Positions 1 through 8,162 of a stretch of DNA of 64,000 bases are shown piece after piece. A program made the position numbers and the translations under genes. The DNA is from Microbacterium thalli. GTDB lineage: Bacteria; Actinomycetota; Actinomycetes; Actinomycetales; Microbacteriaceae. The stretch covers positions 602,732 to 666,731 of the forward strand of contig NZ_JAQZCH010000001.1 in the NCBI RefSeq assembly GCF_028737325.1. The letters are read 5' to 3'. The first letter of the stretch is position 1; each line of letters starts with the position of its first letter. The notes beneath the pieces were generated by a model. The model ran no database searches, had not been told where the DNA came from, and saw only the letters and a list, made by a program, of their open reading frames with translations.

Positions 1-1701
1 ATCGGCGGAACCGCCGCCATCGTGGCATCCCTGCTGATCATGCTCATCATCGTGGCGATCCTGGCGCTCGTCGTCGTCAACGCCCTCGGTGAGAGCCCGT
101 GGGGCGTGTTCTCGGTCGCCATGACGATCCCCATCGCCCTGTTCATGGGCGTCTACCTGCGCTACCTGCGACCGGGCAAGGTGACCGAGGTCTCGATCAT
201 CGGGTTCGTGCTGCTCATGGGCGCGATCATCGCGGGCGGCTGGGTCGCCGACACGTCGTGGGGCCAGGAGATCTTCCACCTCGACCGCACCGTCATCGCG
301 ATCGGCATCATCATCTACGGCTTCATCGCCGCGGTGCTTCCGGTGTGGCTGCTGCTGGCGCCCCGCGACTACCTGTCGACGTTCATGAAGATCGGCGTCA
401 TCGTCATGCTCGCTGGGGCCATCGTGCTCGTCCGCCCCGAGATCTCGGTGCCGGCGGTCTCGATCTTCGGCGAGAACGGGCTGGGGCCGGTGTTCGCCGG
501 TCCGCTGTTCCCGTTCCTGTTCGTCACCATCGCGTGCGGCGCACTGTCGGGCTTCCACGCGCTCATCGCGTCGGGAACGACGCCGAAGCTCGTCGAGAAG
601 GAGCGGCAGACGCGCTTCATCGGCTACGGCGGCATGCTCATGGAGTCGTTCGTCGCGATCATGGCCCTCGTCGCCGCGATCTCGATCGACCAGGGCATCT
701 ACTTCGCGATGAACGCCCCCACCGCCGCCACCGGCGGCACGGTCGAGGGAGCCGTCGCCTTCGTGAACTCCCTCGGGCTGACCGGGGTCAACCTGACCCC
801 CGAGATGCTCATCACCACCGCGGCCGACGTCGGCGAGGAGTCCGTCGTCTCGCGCACCGGCGGTGCCCCTACGCTCGCGCTGGGCCTGGCGCACATCATG
901 CAGCAGGCGCTCGGCGGGCAGGCGCTCATGTCGTTCTGGTACCACTTCGCGATCATGTTCGAGGCGCTGTTCATCCTCACCGCCGTCGACGCCGGCACCC
1001 GGGTCGCCCGCTTCATGCTGCAGGACTCCATCGGCGCGTGGGTGCCGAAGTTCCGCGACGTGTCGTGGCGACCTGGCGTGTGGATCACGACGGCCATCAT
1101 GGTCGCCGGCTGGGGCGCGATCCTGATCCTCGGTGTCACCGACCCGCTCGGCGGCATCAACACGTTCTTCCCGCTGTTCGGCATCGCCAACCAGCTGCTC
1201 GCCGCCATCGCGCTCGCCGTCGTCCTCGCGATCGTCGCCAAGCGGGGCCGGTCGTACGTGAAGTGGCTGTGGATCGTCGCGGTGCCGCTGGCGTTCACCG
1301 CGGTGGTCACGATCACGGCGTCGGCGTACAAGATCTTCTCCCCGGTGCCCGCCATCGGGTACTGGGCCAACCACTTCCGCTACCGCGACGCGCTGGCCTC
1401 CGGCGACGACAGCCTCGGCCCGGTCGAGACCGTCGAGGCGGTCATCCGCAACACCGGCGTCCAGGGCACGCTGTCGATCGTGTTCGTCGTGCTCGCGATC
1501 GTCGTCATCGTCGCGGCGGTGGTCGTGACCGTCCGGGCCATCGCGGACGGCGGCGGCGCCGACTCGGAAGACCCGGCGGTGCCCTCTCGCCGCTTCGCCC
1601 CGGCCGGCCTCATCCCCACCGCCCCCGAGCGCGAGCTCGAGAAGGAGTGGGAGCCGCTGCTGGCCGAGGAGCGGGCCGCGACCGCCCGGCGCGGACACTG
1701 A
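1..1701 (+). CDS. cstA: CstA-family carbon starvation transporter, 5'-truncated by window edge
   Basis: The reading frame is open from base 1, so the true start lies upstream; 566 residues are visible against about 700 in E. coli CstA. The visible part is almost entirely hydrophobic, with roughly a dozen membrane spans, and keeps family stretches such as FPLFGIANQLLAAIAL and the SGFHALIASGTTPK loop. It ends in a charged cytoplasmic tail. CstA proteins are inner-membrane transporters induced on carbon starvation and linked to peptide and pyruvate uptake. The following YbdD-type small protein is the usual partner and supports the call. Family assignment is firm; the substrate in this organism is not shown. 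Confidence 0.93.
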   Translation: MGGTAAIVASLLIMLIIVAILALVVVNALGESPWGVFSVAMTIPIALFMGVYLRYLRPGKVTEVSIIGFVLLMGAIIAGGWVADTSWGQEIFHLDRTVIAIGIIIYGFIAAVLPVWLLLAPRDYLSTFMKIGVIVMLAGAIVLVRPEISVPAVSIFGENGLGPVFAGPLFPFLFVTIACGALSGFHALIASGTTPKLVEKERQTRFIGYGGMLMESFVAIMALVAAISIDQGIYFAMNAPTAATGGTVEGAVAFVNSLGLTGVNLTPEMLITTAADVGEESVVSRTGGAPTLALGLAHIMQQALGGQALMSFWYHFAIMFEALFILTAVDAGTRVARFMLQDSIGAWVPKFRDVSWRPGVWITTAIMVAGWGAILILGVTDPLGGINTFFPLFGIANQLLAAIALAVVLAIVAKRGRSYVKWLWIVAVPLAFTAVVTITASAYKIFSPVPAIGYWANHFRYRDALASGDDSLGPVETVEAVIRNTGVQGTLSIVFVVLAIVVIVAAVVVTVRAIADGGGADSEDPAVPSRRFAPAGLIPTAPERELEKEWEPLLAEERAATARRGH

Positions 1702-1743
1702 GCCATGGCGCCCGCGCACAACTCCTCAGGATCGGAGCATCCG

Positions 1744-1998
1744 GTGGCTGAAACAGGCGAACCGGGGCCGAATCGCTCCGGATTCGCGGAGGTGTGCGCG
1801 GGCGCGGGTCGGTCCGCGGTTCGCGTCGCGGCGGGAATCCGGTGGTACGTGACCTCGCTGATGGGTGACAACGCCTACGCGACCTACCTCGCGCACCAGC
1901 GCCGCACGCACCCCGACGCGCCGCCGCTGTCGGAGCGGCAGTTCTGGCGCCAGCGCATGGACGACCAGGACCGCAACCCGGGTGCGCGCTGCTGCTGA
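1744..1998 (+). CDS. ybdD: YbdD/YjiX-family small protein, partner of CstA
   Basis: A small soluble protein matching the YbdD/YjiX (DUF466) family. The hallmark features are a central NAYATYLAHQRRTHPD stretch, a following SERQFWRQRMDDQ and a C-terminal GARCC. In enterobacteria this protein is encoded next to CstA/BtsT-type transporters and is needed for their function. I place the start at GTG 1744 because a GGAG ribosome site lies six bases upstream, giving 84 residues. The ATG at 1705, three bases after the cstA stop, would give 97 residues but has no clear ribosome site. The E. coli proteins are about 65 residues, so even the shorter start leaves an N-terminal extension. Confidence 0.85.
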   Translation: MAETGEPGPNRSGFAEVCAGAGRSAVRVAAGIRWYVTSLMGDNAYATYLAHQRRTHPDAPPLSERQFWRQRMDDQDRNPGARCC

Positions 1999-2004
1999 CC
2001 CGGC

Positions 2005-2010
2005 GACGAT
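2005..2010 (+). promoter_or_regulatory. Candidate -10 element of leaderless GH3 lipoprotein gene
   Basis: GACGAT fits the actinobacterial NANNNT -10 pattern and is followed by exactly six bases and then the GTG start at 2017. No ribosome site is visible, so the mRNA probably begins at the start codon. Inference from spacing shared with six other genes in the window. Confidence 0.45.
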
Positions 2011-2016
2011 GGACGG

Positions 2017-3219
2017 GTGAACAGCACCCCGACCCGTCCGCATCCGGTCCGTCGTCGCGCCGGCGTGGCCGGCCTCGCCGCGGTGCTCGCGCTCGCGGCG
2101 GGGTGCGCGCCCGAACCGCGGCCGGAGCTGTCGCCGTCGCCCGCTGCGACGACGCCGTCTCCGACCCCGACCGCCGCCGCGACCCCGACCGCCGGTGACC
2201 TCCCGCTCGACGCCTGCGTCGGCCAGGTGCTGATGGTCGGCACTCCCGTCGACGAGATCTCGCCCGACGCGGCGGCGGCCATCCGCGACCGCGGCGTCGG
2301 CGGACTGTTCCTGCACGGGCGTTCGACCGCCGGCGTCGAGGCCACGGCCGCGCTCGTCGCGCAATTCCGGGACCTCGCGCCCGACGGCTCGCCGCGGCTG
2401 TGGGTCGCGACCGACCAGGAGGGCGGCGAGGTGCAGGTGCTGCGCGGGCCCGGCTTCGACGAGATGCCCTTCGCGATCCGGCAGGCCGACCTCGGCCCCG
2501 ACGGGCTGCGCGCGGCCGCCACGACCTGGGGCAGTCAGCTGGCCGCCGCCGGCATCGACGTCAACCTCGCACCCGTCGCCGACATCGTCACGAGCGCCGA
2601 GTCGCGGCTCGACAACCCGCCCATCGGCGCCCTCGGACGCCAGTACGGCTACGACGAGCAGGCGGTCGCGGCCGGCGCCGGCGCGTTCGCCGAGGGGATG
2701 CGGGCATCCGGGGTCCTGCCGACGTTCAAGCATTTCCCGGGCCTGGGCCGCGTCGACGCCAACACCGACTACACCGCCGAGGTGCTCGACACCGTCGTGT
2801 CGGCCGACTCGCCCGACATCGCCGTGTACCGCGCGCTGACGGCATCCGGCCCGTCGCTCGTCATGGTCGGCACGGCCCGGTACCAGGGCATCGACCCCGA
2901 CCACCCGGCCGCGTTCTCGTCGGCGGTGCTCGATCTGCTGCGCGAGCGCGTCGGGTTCGATGGCGTCGTCATCACCGACGACCTGTCGGCCGCGGCCGCC
3001 GCCGAGATCGTCGCGCCGGGCGACCGCGCCGTCGAGGCGATCGCGGCGGGCGTCGACGTCGTGCTCGCCTCGGCCGACCCCACCGTGCTGCCGGCGATGT
3101 ACGACGCGGTCGCCGCACGAGCCGCGTCCGATCCGGCGTTCGCCGAGCGGGTGCGCGAATCGTGCGGCCGGGTGCTCGAGGCGAAGGATGCCGGGGCAAC
3201 CGCCACCGCGCCCGGGTAA
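2017..3219 (+). CDS. Glycoside hydrolase family 3 lipoprotein (beta-N-acetylhexosaminidase-like)
   Basis: The 400-residue protein has a lipoprotein signal ending at a candidate lipidated Cys30, a Pro/Thr-rich linker to about residue 65, then a single GH3 TIM-barrel domain. Recognisable GH3 motifs are the ATDQEGGEV stretch, KHFPGLGR at about 238 and the nucleophile segment VVITDDLS with Asp321. NagZ/LpqI-type members cut GlcNAc from peptidoglycan fragments, so an outer-surface role in wall recycling is plausible. The usual KHFPGHG...DSH loop, whose His helps catalysis in NagZ, reads KHFPGLG...NTD here. Substrate and mechanism may therefore differ. The start is GTG with a leaderless-type promoter. 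Confidence 0.85.
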   Translation: MNSTPTRPHPVRRRAGVAGLAAVLALAAGCAPEPRPELSPSPAATTPSPTPTAAATPTAGDLPLDACVGQVLMVGTPVDEISPDAAAAIRDRGVGGLFLHGRSTAGVEATAALVAQFRDLAPDGSPRLWVATDQEGGEVQVLRGPGFDEMPFAIRQADLGPDGLRAAATTWGSQLAAAGIDVNLAPVADIVTSAESRLDNPPIGALGRQYGYDEQAVAAGAGAFAEGMRASGVLPTFKHFPGLGRVDANTDYTAEVLDTVVSADSPDIAVYRALTASGPSLVMVGTARYQGIDPDHPAAFSSAVLDLLRERVGFDGVVITDDLSAAAAAEIVAPGDRAVEAIAAGVDVVLASADPTVLPAMYDAVAARAASDPAFAERVRESCGRVLEAKDAGATATAPG

Positions 3220-3221
3220 GG

Positions 3222-3227
3222 CAGACT
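3222..3227 (+). promoter_or_regulatory. Candidate -10 element of leaderless helicase gene
   Basis: CAGACT lies six bases before the ATG at 3234, just after the stop of the GH3 gene. No ribosome site is in a usable position, so leaderless transcription is the simplest reading. Confidence 0.5.
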
Positions 3228-3233
3228 CGAGGG

Positions 3234-5741
3234 ATGACCGCCGCGCCGCTGCTCGACCTCATCGGGCCGGAGCCCTCGGACGACGCGATCTACGACGCGT
3301 TCACGGAATGGGCCGGCGGGCGCGGGTTGACCCTGTACCCGGCGCAGGACGAGGCCGTCATCGAGCTGGTCTCGGGCGCCAACGTCGTGCTGGCCACTCC
3401 GACCGGCACGGGCAAGTCGCTCGTCGCGGTCGCCGCGCACGCGGCATCCGTTTCTCGCGGGGGACGCACCTATTACACGGCGCCGATCAAGGCCCTCGTG
3501 AGCGAGAAGTTCTTCGCGCTCGTCGAGATCTTCGGGGCCGAGCGCGTCGGCATGGTCACGGGGGACTCGTCGGTCAATCCCGATGCGCCGATCATCTGCT
3601 GCACCGCCGAGATCCTCGCGAACCTCGCGTTGCGCCAGGGCGCCGACGCGGACGTGGACCAGGTCGTCATGGACGAGTTCCACTTCTACGGCGACCCCGA
3701 TCGCGGCTGGGCCTGGCAGGTGCCGTTGCTGCTGCTGCCGCGGGCGCAGTTCCTGCTCATGTCGGCGACCCTCGGCGACGTGACCGACCTCGCCGACGAC
3801 CTCTCGCGTCGCACCGGGCGCCGCACCGCGCTGGTGACGGGCGTGGAGCGTCCGGTGCCGCTGCACTTCTCGTACGAGCGGCGCCCCGTCCACGACGTGC
3901 TCGAGCGGCTGCTCGAAGAGCGCGAGACGCCGGTCTACATCGTGCACTTCTCGCAGGCCGCGGCGATCGAGCGGGCGCAGGCGCTGTCGAGCGTGAAGAT
4001 CACCACGCGCGAGCAGCGCGACGCCATCGCCGACGCCATCGGGGCCTTCCGCTTCACGACCGGCTTCGGCAAGACCCTGTCGCGCCTCGTGCGGGCGGGC
4101 ATCGGCGTCCACCACGCCGGCATGCTGCCGCGCTATCGGCGCCTCGTCGAGACGCTCGCTCAGCGCGGGCTGCTCAAGGTCATCTGCGGCACCGACACCC
4201 TCGGGGTCGGCATCAACGTGCCCATCCGCACGGTCGTGATCACGGCGCTGTCGAAGTACGACGGAACCCGGATGCGGCAGCTCACCGCCCGCGAGTTCCA
4301 CCAGGTCGCCGGTCGCGCGGGCCGCGCCGGGTTCGACCCGCACGGCAACGTCGTCGTCATGGCGCCGGAGTGGGAGATCGAGAACGCCGTCGCCCTCGCC
4401 AAGGCCGGCGACGACCCCGCCAAGCGGAAGAAGATCGTGCGCAAGAAGGCGCCGACGGGCGTCGTGAACTGGGGCGAGGGCTCGTTCGAGCGCCTCGTCG
4501 ACGCGCAGCCCGAGCCGCTGACCCCGCAGTTGCAGCTCACCGCCGCGATGCTGCTCAACGTCATCGGCCGCGGCGGGGACGTCTTCGGCAACGTCCGTTC
4601 GCTCGTCTTCGACAACCACGAACCCCGCGCTCGCCGGTACGCCCTCGCCCGCCGGGCCCTCGCGATCTTCCGCACGCTGGTCGCGGCCGGCATCGTCGAG
4701 GTCGTGCGCCCCGAGTCGACGATCCGGCTGACCGTCGACCTGCAGCCGAACTTCGCGCTCAACCAGCCGCTGTCGCCGTTCGCGCTCGCGGCGATCGAGC
4801 TGCTGTCTCCGGATGACGCCGAGACGGGCACCGGTCACTACGCGCTCGACGTCGTGAGCGTGATCGAGGCGACGCTCGACGACCCGCGCGCGATCCTGTC
4901 GCAGCAGGAGTACAATGCCCGCGGCGAGGCGGTCGGCGCGATGAAGCGCGACGGCATCGAGTACGACGAGCGGATGGCGCTGCTCGAGGAGATCACCTGG
5001 CCGAAGCCCCTCGCCGACCTGCTCGCCCAGGCGTTCGAGACCTTCGCATCGAGCCAGCCCTGGGTGCGCGACTTCGAGCTGTCGCCGAAGTCGGTCGTGC
5101 GCGACATGTTCGAGCGGGCGATGTCGTTCAGCGAGTTCGTGTCGTTCTACCAGCTCGGCCGCAGCGAAGGCCTCGTGCTGCGCTACCTCAGCGACGCGTA
5201 CCGCGCGATCCGCCAGACCGTGCCCGCCGAGGCCCGCACCGACGACCTCATGGACCTCATCGAGTGGCTCGGCGAGCTCGTGCGACAGGTCGACTCGAGC
5301 CTCGTCGACGAGTGGGAGTCGCTGGCCCACCCGACCGACGACCCCGATGCGCCGGTGGTGCCGCCGGCCCCGCCGTCGGTGCTGACCAATCGTCGCGCAT
5401 TCACGGTGCTCGTGCGCAACGAGCTGTTTCGCCGCGTCCACCTCGCGGCGCTGCAGGACGACGAGGCGCTCGAAGTCCTCGATCCCGATGTCGACTGGCC
5501 TGGCGTGCTCGATCGCTACTACGACGACCACGACGAGGTCCTCACCGGCGGCGCAGCGCGCTCGCCGTCGCTGTGCGTCATCGACGAGTCGGCCGCGCGC
5601 GACGGCGTCTGGCGCGTCGAGCAGATCATCGACGATCCCGCCGGCGACCACGACTGGCGCATCCGCGCGGAGGTCGACCTCGAGGCATCCGTCGAGGCCG
5701 GCACGGCCGTCGTGCGCGTGACCGAGGTCGTCCGCCTCTAG
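3234..5741 (+). CDS. DEAD/DEAH-box superfamily 2 RNA helicase with C-terminal DUF3516-type region
   Basis: An 835-residue superfamily 2 helicase. Walker A is ATPTGTGKS at 54-62, motif II is DEFH at 147-150, motif III is MSATLGD, and motif VI is QVAGRAGRAG in the second RecA-like domain. The first half resembles Ski2/Mtr4-like helicases. The long C-terminal part, from about residue 430, corresponds to the DUF3516 region found in actinobacterial proteins of this size. The likely role is RNA unwinding in decay or ribosome metabolism; the exact substrate is not known to me. I place the start at ATG 3234. The frame is open much further upstream through the GH3 gene, but that part is antisense-like shadow. 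Confidence 0.88.
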   Translation: MTAAPLLDLIGPEPSDDAIYDAFTEWAGGRGLTLYPAQDEAVIELVSGANVVLATPTGTGKSLVAVAAHAASVSRGGRTYYTAPIKALVSEKFFALVEIFGAERVGMVTGDSSVNPDAPIICCTAEILANLALRQGADADVDQVVMDEFHFYGDPDRGWAWQVPLLLLPRAQFLLMSATLGDVTDLADDLSRRTGRRTALVTGVERPVPLHFSYERRPVHDVLERLLEERETPVYIVHFSQAAAIERAQALSSVKITTREQRDAIADAIGAFRFTTGFGKTLSRLVRAGIGVHHAGMLPRYRRLVETLAQRGLLKVICGTDTLGVGINVPIRTVVITALSKYDGTRMRQLTAREFHQVAGRAGRAGFDPHGNVVVMAPEWEIENAVALAKAGDDPAKRKKIVRKKAPTGVVNWGEGSFERLVDAQPEPLTPQLQLTAAMLLNVIGRGGDVFGNVRSLVFDNHEPRARRYALARRALAIFRTLVAAGIVEVVRPESTIRLTVDLQPNFALNQPLSPFALAAIELLSPDDAETGTGHYALDVVSVIEATLDDPRAILSQQEYNARGEAVGAMKRDGIEYDERMALLEEITWPKPLADLLAQAFETFASSQPWVRDFELSPKSVVRDMFERAMSFSEFVSFYQLGRSEGLVLRYLSDAYRAIRQTVPAEARTDDLMDLIEWLGELVRQVDSSLVDEWESLAHPTDDPDAPVVPPAPPSVLTNRRAFTVLVRNELFRRVHLAALQDDEALEVLDPDVDWPGVLDRYYDDHDEVLTGGAARSPSLCVIDESAARDGVWRVEQIIDDPAGDHDWRIRAEVDLEASVEAGTAVVRVTEVVRL

Positions 5742-5774
5742 CCCCGAGAGGCGGCGGATGTCGGTGGGGCGGGC

Positions 5775-5780
5775 CACACT
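5775..5780 (+). promoter_or_regulatory. Candidate -10 element of leaderless DUF1697 gene
   Basis: CACACT is followed by six bases and the GTG start at 5787, matching the leaderless pattern seen at several other genes in the window. Confidence 0.42.
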
Positions 5781-5786
5781 GAGGAC

Positions 5787-6323
5787 GTGACGACACACCT
5801 GGCCTTCCTGCGCGCGATCAACCTCGGCGCGACGCGCGTCTTCCCGAAGGACGACATCCGCCGGGTGACCGAGGCCGCGGGGTTCGAGAACGTGCAGACC
5901 CACATCAACACCGGCAACATCCGCTTCGACACCCGCATGCGCTCGCGGCCCCGGATCGAGCAGACGCTCGAGCGCGCGTTCGCCGCCGACCGGGGCTTCG
6001 ACGTTCCGGCGATCACGTTCCGCGCCGACGAGTTCGCCGCGCTCGCCGCCGATGCGATCGCCCTCGACGATGAGAACCCGGGGCTCGCGCGTCACTACGT
6101 GTACCTGCTCAAGAACGAACTCGACGCCGACACCGTCGCCCACGTCGAGGCCCGCCGGTCGGATGCCGGGCGCATGGTGGTGCGCGGACGCGCCGCGCAT
6201 GCCCTGCTGCTCCCCGGCTATCAGGACGGAGCGGTCGACCCGCTCGATGCCGCGAAGCTGCTCGGGGTGGCCACCAACCGCAACCTCACCGTGGTGCGCG
6301 CCCTCGCCGAGAAGTGGTGCTGA
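5787..6323 (+). CDS. DUF1697 family protein
   Basis: A 178-residue soluble protein of the DUF1697 family. It begins with the family's typical AFLRAINLGA stretch, followed by a DIRRVTEAAGFENVQTHINTGN segment, and ends with the conserved LGVATNRNLTVVRALAEK helix. No biochemical role is established for this family. The notable point is genomic. The last 91 bases of the gene, plus 14 bases after the stop, are repeated exactly 1930 bases downstream, flanking a foreign two-gene insertion. The gene itself is intact because the upstream repeat copy completes its 3' end. The start is GTG with a leaderless promoter. Without the insertion, recQ would follow about 59 bases after the stop. Confidence 0.87.
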   Translation: MTTHLAFLRAINLGATRVFPKDDIRRVTEAAGFENVQTHINTGNIRFDTRMRSRPRIEQTLERAFAADRGFDVPAITFRADEFAALAADAIALDDENPGLARHYVYLLKNELDADTVAHVEARRSDAGRMVVRGRAAHALLLPGYQDGAVDPLDAAKLLGVATNRNLTVVRALAEKWC

Positions 6324-6337
6324 CGCCGCACTCTGTG
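6233..6337. repeat. 105-bp direct repeat, left copy (3' end of DUF1697 gene)
   Basis: Bases 6233-6337 are identical, base for base by eye, to 8163-8267. This copy covers the last 91 bases of the DUF1697 coding region, its stop codon and 14 bases beyond. The flanking bases differ on both sides (C versus T before, G versus A after), so the repeat length is exactly 105. It behaves like an attachment or recombination site duplicated by insertion. Confidence 0.95.
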
Positions 6338-6351
6338 GGGCAGGCTCCGAG

Positions 6352-6930
6352 TCAGAGGGTAACCAGCTCGTGAACGCGGTCGATTGCGCGTCGGAGGCTG
6401 TCCGAATTCTGAGCGGCTGCCGCAACATCCCAATACAGCGACGCGAATTCGTTGATTCGACTTACGTACAGCGGGCCGACCTCGCCGTTCGTCGTGACCA
6501 TGTCGGATCGGATCGCCCTCGAACGCGACCTAGCAACAATATGAAGAAGAGTGCGCTTGGCGTGGGGTAGATCTTCTGGCGACAAGGGCACGAGCGTTTG
6601 TGACACCTTGAAGTACTGCGCAAAACCGGATCGGTCAGCGAGCAACCACGCCTCCGACATGGACTTTGCTATTCGTAAAGAGAATCGCGAAGAAATCTCA
6701 GGGATATCTCGCAATAGATTCGCCCTAAGATGCACTGGGCAGTGCGCGTCCGAGTCGCGGAAAACCACCCACGGTGTCGTTCCAGATGCTCCATGGTACT
6801 TCGGTATGAGCGGGTCTAGGCGACTGTGCCCTCCCGCTGCCCTCACGATGTTCGGTATGCCGCCGGACGCTCGAATCACGGCCTTCGCCATTTCCCTGTC
6901 CGACTCGCCTTCCACCGCGATATTGATCAT
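6352..6930 (-). CDS. TOPRIM-like protein (DUF4276-like), effector candidate
   Basis: A 192-residue soluble protein. Its N-terminus reads INIAVEGESDRE, putting a conserved Glu7 after a hydrophobic strand. A second strand ends VVFRDSDAHC with Asp59 and Asp61, and a third motif is SEAWLLAD around 92-99. The E...DxD order and the EAWLLAD helix match TOPRIM-fold proteins of the DUF4276/DUF4435 kind, which pair with AAA/OLD-type ATPases in phage-defence operons. A metal-dependent nuclease or nuclease-like role is therefore likely but not shown. The ATG overlaps the ATPase stop as ATGA, so translation is coupled. Both genes sit inside the 105-bp-repeat-flanked insertion and use codons unlike the host genes. 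Confidence 0.7.
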   Translation of the reverse strand: MINIAVEGESDREMAKAVIRASGGIPNIVRAAGGHSRLDPLIPKYHGASGTTPWVVFRDSDAHCPVHLRANLLRDIPEISSRFSLRIAKSMSEAWLLADRSGFAQYFKVSQTLVPLSPEDLPHAKRTLLHIVARSRSRAIRSDMVTTNGEVGPLYVSRINEFASLYWDVAAAAQNSDSLRRAIDRVHELVTL

Positions 6931-8087
6931 TTACGCCCCCGGCCCACCGCGATCAGGCCAGCCAAATCTTGCGGCGCGATCAGGCCGTCGACGATGTCAG
7001 ACGTAGGCAGGTCGGCCGCCAATTCGTCTGATACCTCCGGAATACTCGACAGAACATGGGCTGATGTACCGTCCCCCGTCACGCGAAGAACGAGGATCTC
7101 GCTGGGACGGACGCCTTCATCGTCCAGAATCTCCGGGGCGTGTGTCGAGAGGACGACCTGCAGCCCGCGGTCGCGCTGCACCGTCGCGAGCACCGTCGGT
7201 AGGGTCTTAACGATCGAGGAGTTTAGTGAGAGCTCCGGCTCTTCAAGCAGAAGTACCCCTCCATTTGCAGGCGCACTGACCAGAGTCCACAGTAGCCCGA
7301 TGAGCCTCAGTGTGCCGTCTGAGAAGTCGGCCTCACTCTGACGCGCGGGCTTGTCTCTCCAGTTGTTATATCCCGCGATGAGATGTGGTCTTCCGGCCGT
7401 ATCTACCTCCAAGCGAAGTGACTGGAATTCAGGTACGGCCGACTGGAGAGCAGTTTCCATGCGCCGGAACCACGCGGCCCGTGTATTGGTAGGAACAGCG
7501 TTCATTTGCGCGATAAAGTCGGCACCGAAGGGGTCGCCCGCAGAGGCGGAAATCCGGCTAGGGTCCCGAATGATCTGCGGCACCAAATGGAAGTACTGGA
7601 CTTTCGCGAAATAGTCCGCGAGGACGCGAAACTTCTGATTAGAACCGATCTGCTCGAGGTGCGTCTGCGTGAGTCGGACAGGGTCCTGTTCATCCTGTCG
7701 GTCCGGGCGTCGTAGGACTTGCTGACCGTTCTTCGTCACAAGTTCTTCGTCGACAATTGGCCGGTTCAGGCCGCCCTTCTCGCCGCGAATCGCGAGCCGA
7801 TAACGCCATTGATCTTCACCGTCGCTTAGTGACACGTCGAGAATGAGGCGACCGCCCTGGTGGGTCCGGGCGAAGAGGCTGCGAACCTTGCTCAGGCCGC
7901 CGCGTCTCTCCATGGCGGAAGCGAGCCCGCCTCCTGCGCCCGCGATGTCCCCCAAGAAGCGAAACAGATCGAGGAGGTTTGACTTACCAGATGCGTTCGG
8001 TCCGACAATGAAGAGCCGACTTTCGACGTCGAACTCAAGGGACTTGAAGTTTCGCCAGTTGCTCGCATCAACGCGCGTGATTCTCAT
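6927..8087 (-). CDS. AAA/SMC-type ATPase of the AAA_15/AAA_21 (OLD/PARIS-like) kind
   Basis: A 386-residue ABC/SMC-like ATPase without membrane segments. The start MRITRVDASNWRNFKSLEFD is the classic recF/OLD-type N-terminus. Walker A is GPNASGKS (29-36), a signature-like FSDGTLR lies at 255-261, Walker B is VLLLEEPE (278-285) and the switch His is in STHAPEILD (314-322). No nuclease domain is fused; the next gene supplies a TOPRIM-like partner, as in PARIS (AriA/AriB) and related two-gene defence systems. I chose ATG 8087 because GAAGG lies eight bases upstream; the frame remains open to 8546, but that part crosses the duplicated repeat. Composition is atypical for this genome. Function as a phage sensor is inference. 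Confidence 0.85.
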   Translation of the reverse strand: MRITRVDASNWRNFKSLEFDVESRLFIVGPNASGKSNLLDLFRFLGDIAGAGGGLASAMERRGGLSKVRSLFARTHQGGRLILDVSLSDGEDQWRYRLAIRGEKGGLNRPIVDEELVTKNGQQVLRRPDRQDEQDPVRLTQTHLEQIGSNQKFRVLADYFAKVQYFHLVPQIIRDPSRISASAGDPFGADFIAQMNAVPTNTRAAWFRRMETALQSAVPEFQSLRLEVDTAGRPHLIAGYNNWRDKPARQSEADFSDGTLRLIGLLWTLVSAPANGGVLLLEEPELSLNSSIVKTLPTVLATVQRDRGLQVVLSTHAPEILDDEGVRPSEILVLRVTGDGTSAHVLSSIPEVSDELAADLPTSDIVDGLIAPQDLAGLIAVGRGRK

Positions 8088-8106
8088 CTGCCATGCCTTC
8101 GCTATC

Positions 8107-8157
8107 GGTGACGCCTCTTCCTCCCGTAAACAGTAGTGTTGTCGCGCTCTCGTCACC
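8107..8157. repeat. Inverted repeat at right end of the insertion
   Basis: GGTGACG at 8107-8113 is the exact reverse complement of CGTCACC at 8151-8157. The pair frames the region upstream of the ATPase gene, just inside the right 105-bp repeat. It could be an operator pair for the defence genes or recombinase arm sites; chance cannot be excluded for 7-base arms. Confidence 0.35.
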
Positions 8158-8162
8158 ACGAT

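Noticed and set aside
2769..6428. Very long minus-strand open frame (over 1200 codons) opposite the helicase, with similar ones opposite other genes (15492-19103, 19385-22543, 23163-26816, 30696-33278)
   Set aside because: Arg/His/Val/Glu-rich shadow typical of the antisense frame of GC-rich genes; no motifs, and the opposite strand encodes well-recognised proteins.
6551..7341. Plus-strand open frames inside the insertion
   Set aside because: They lie opposite the ATPase/TOPRIM genes, whose motifs and coupled starts are convincing; the plus frames have no motifs or ribosome sites.
6338..8162. Insertion sequence or integron cassette
   Set aside because: No transposase, integrase, attC-like fold or terminal inverted repeats were seen; flanking repeats are 105 bases, far longer than a target-site duplication.
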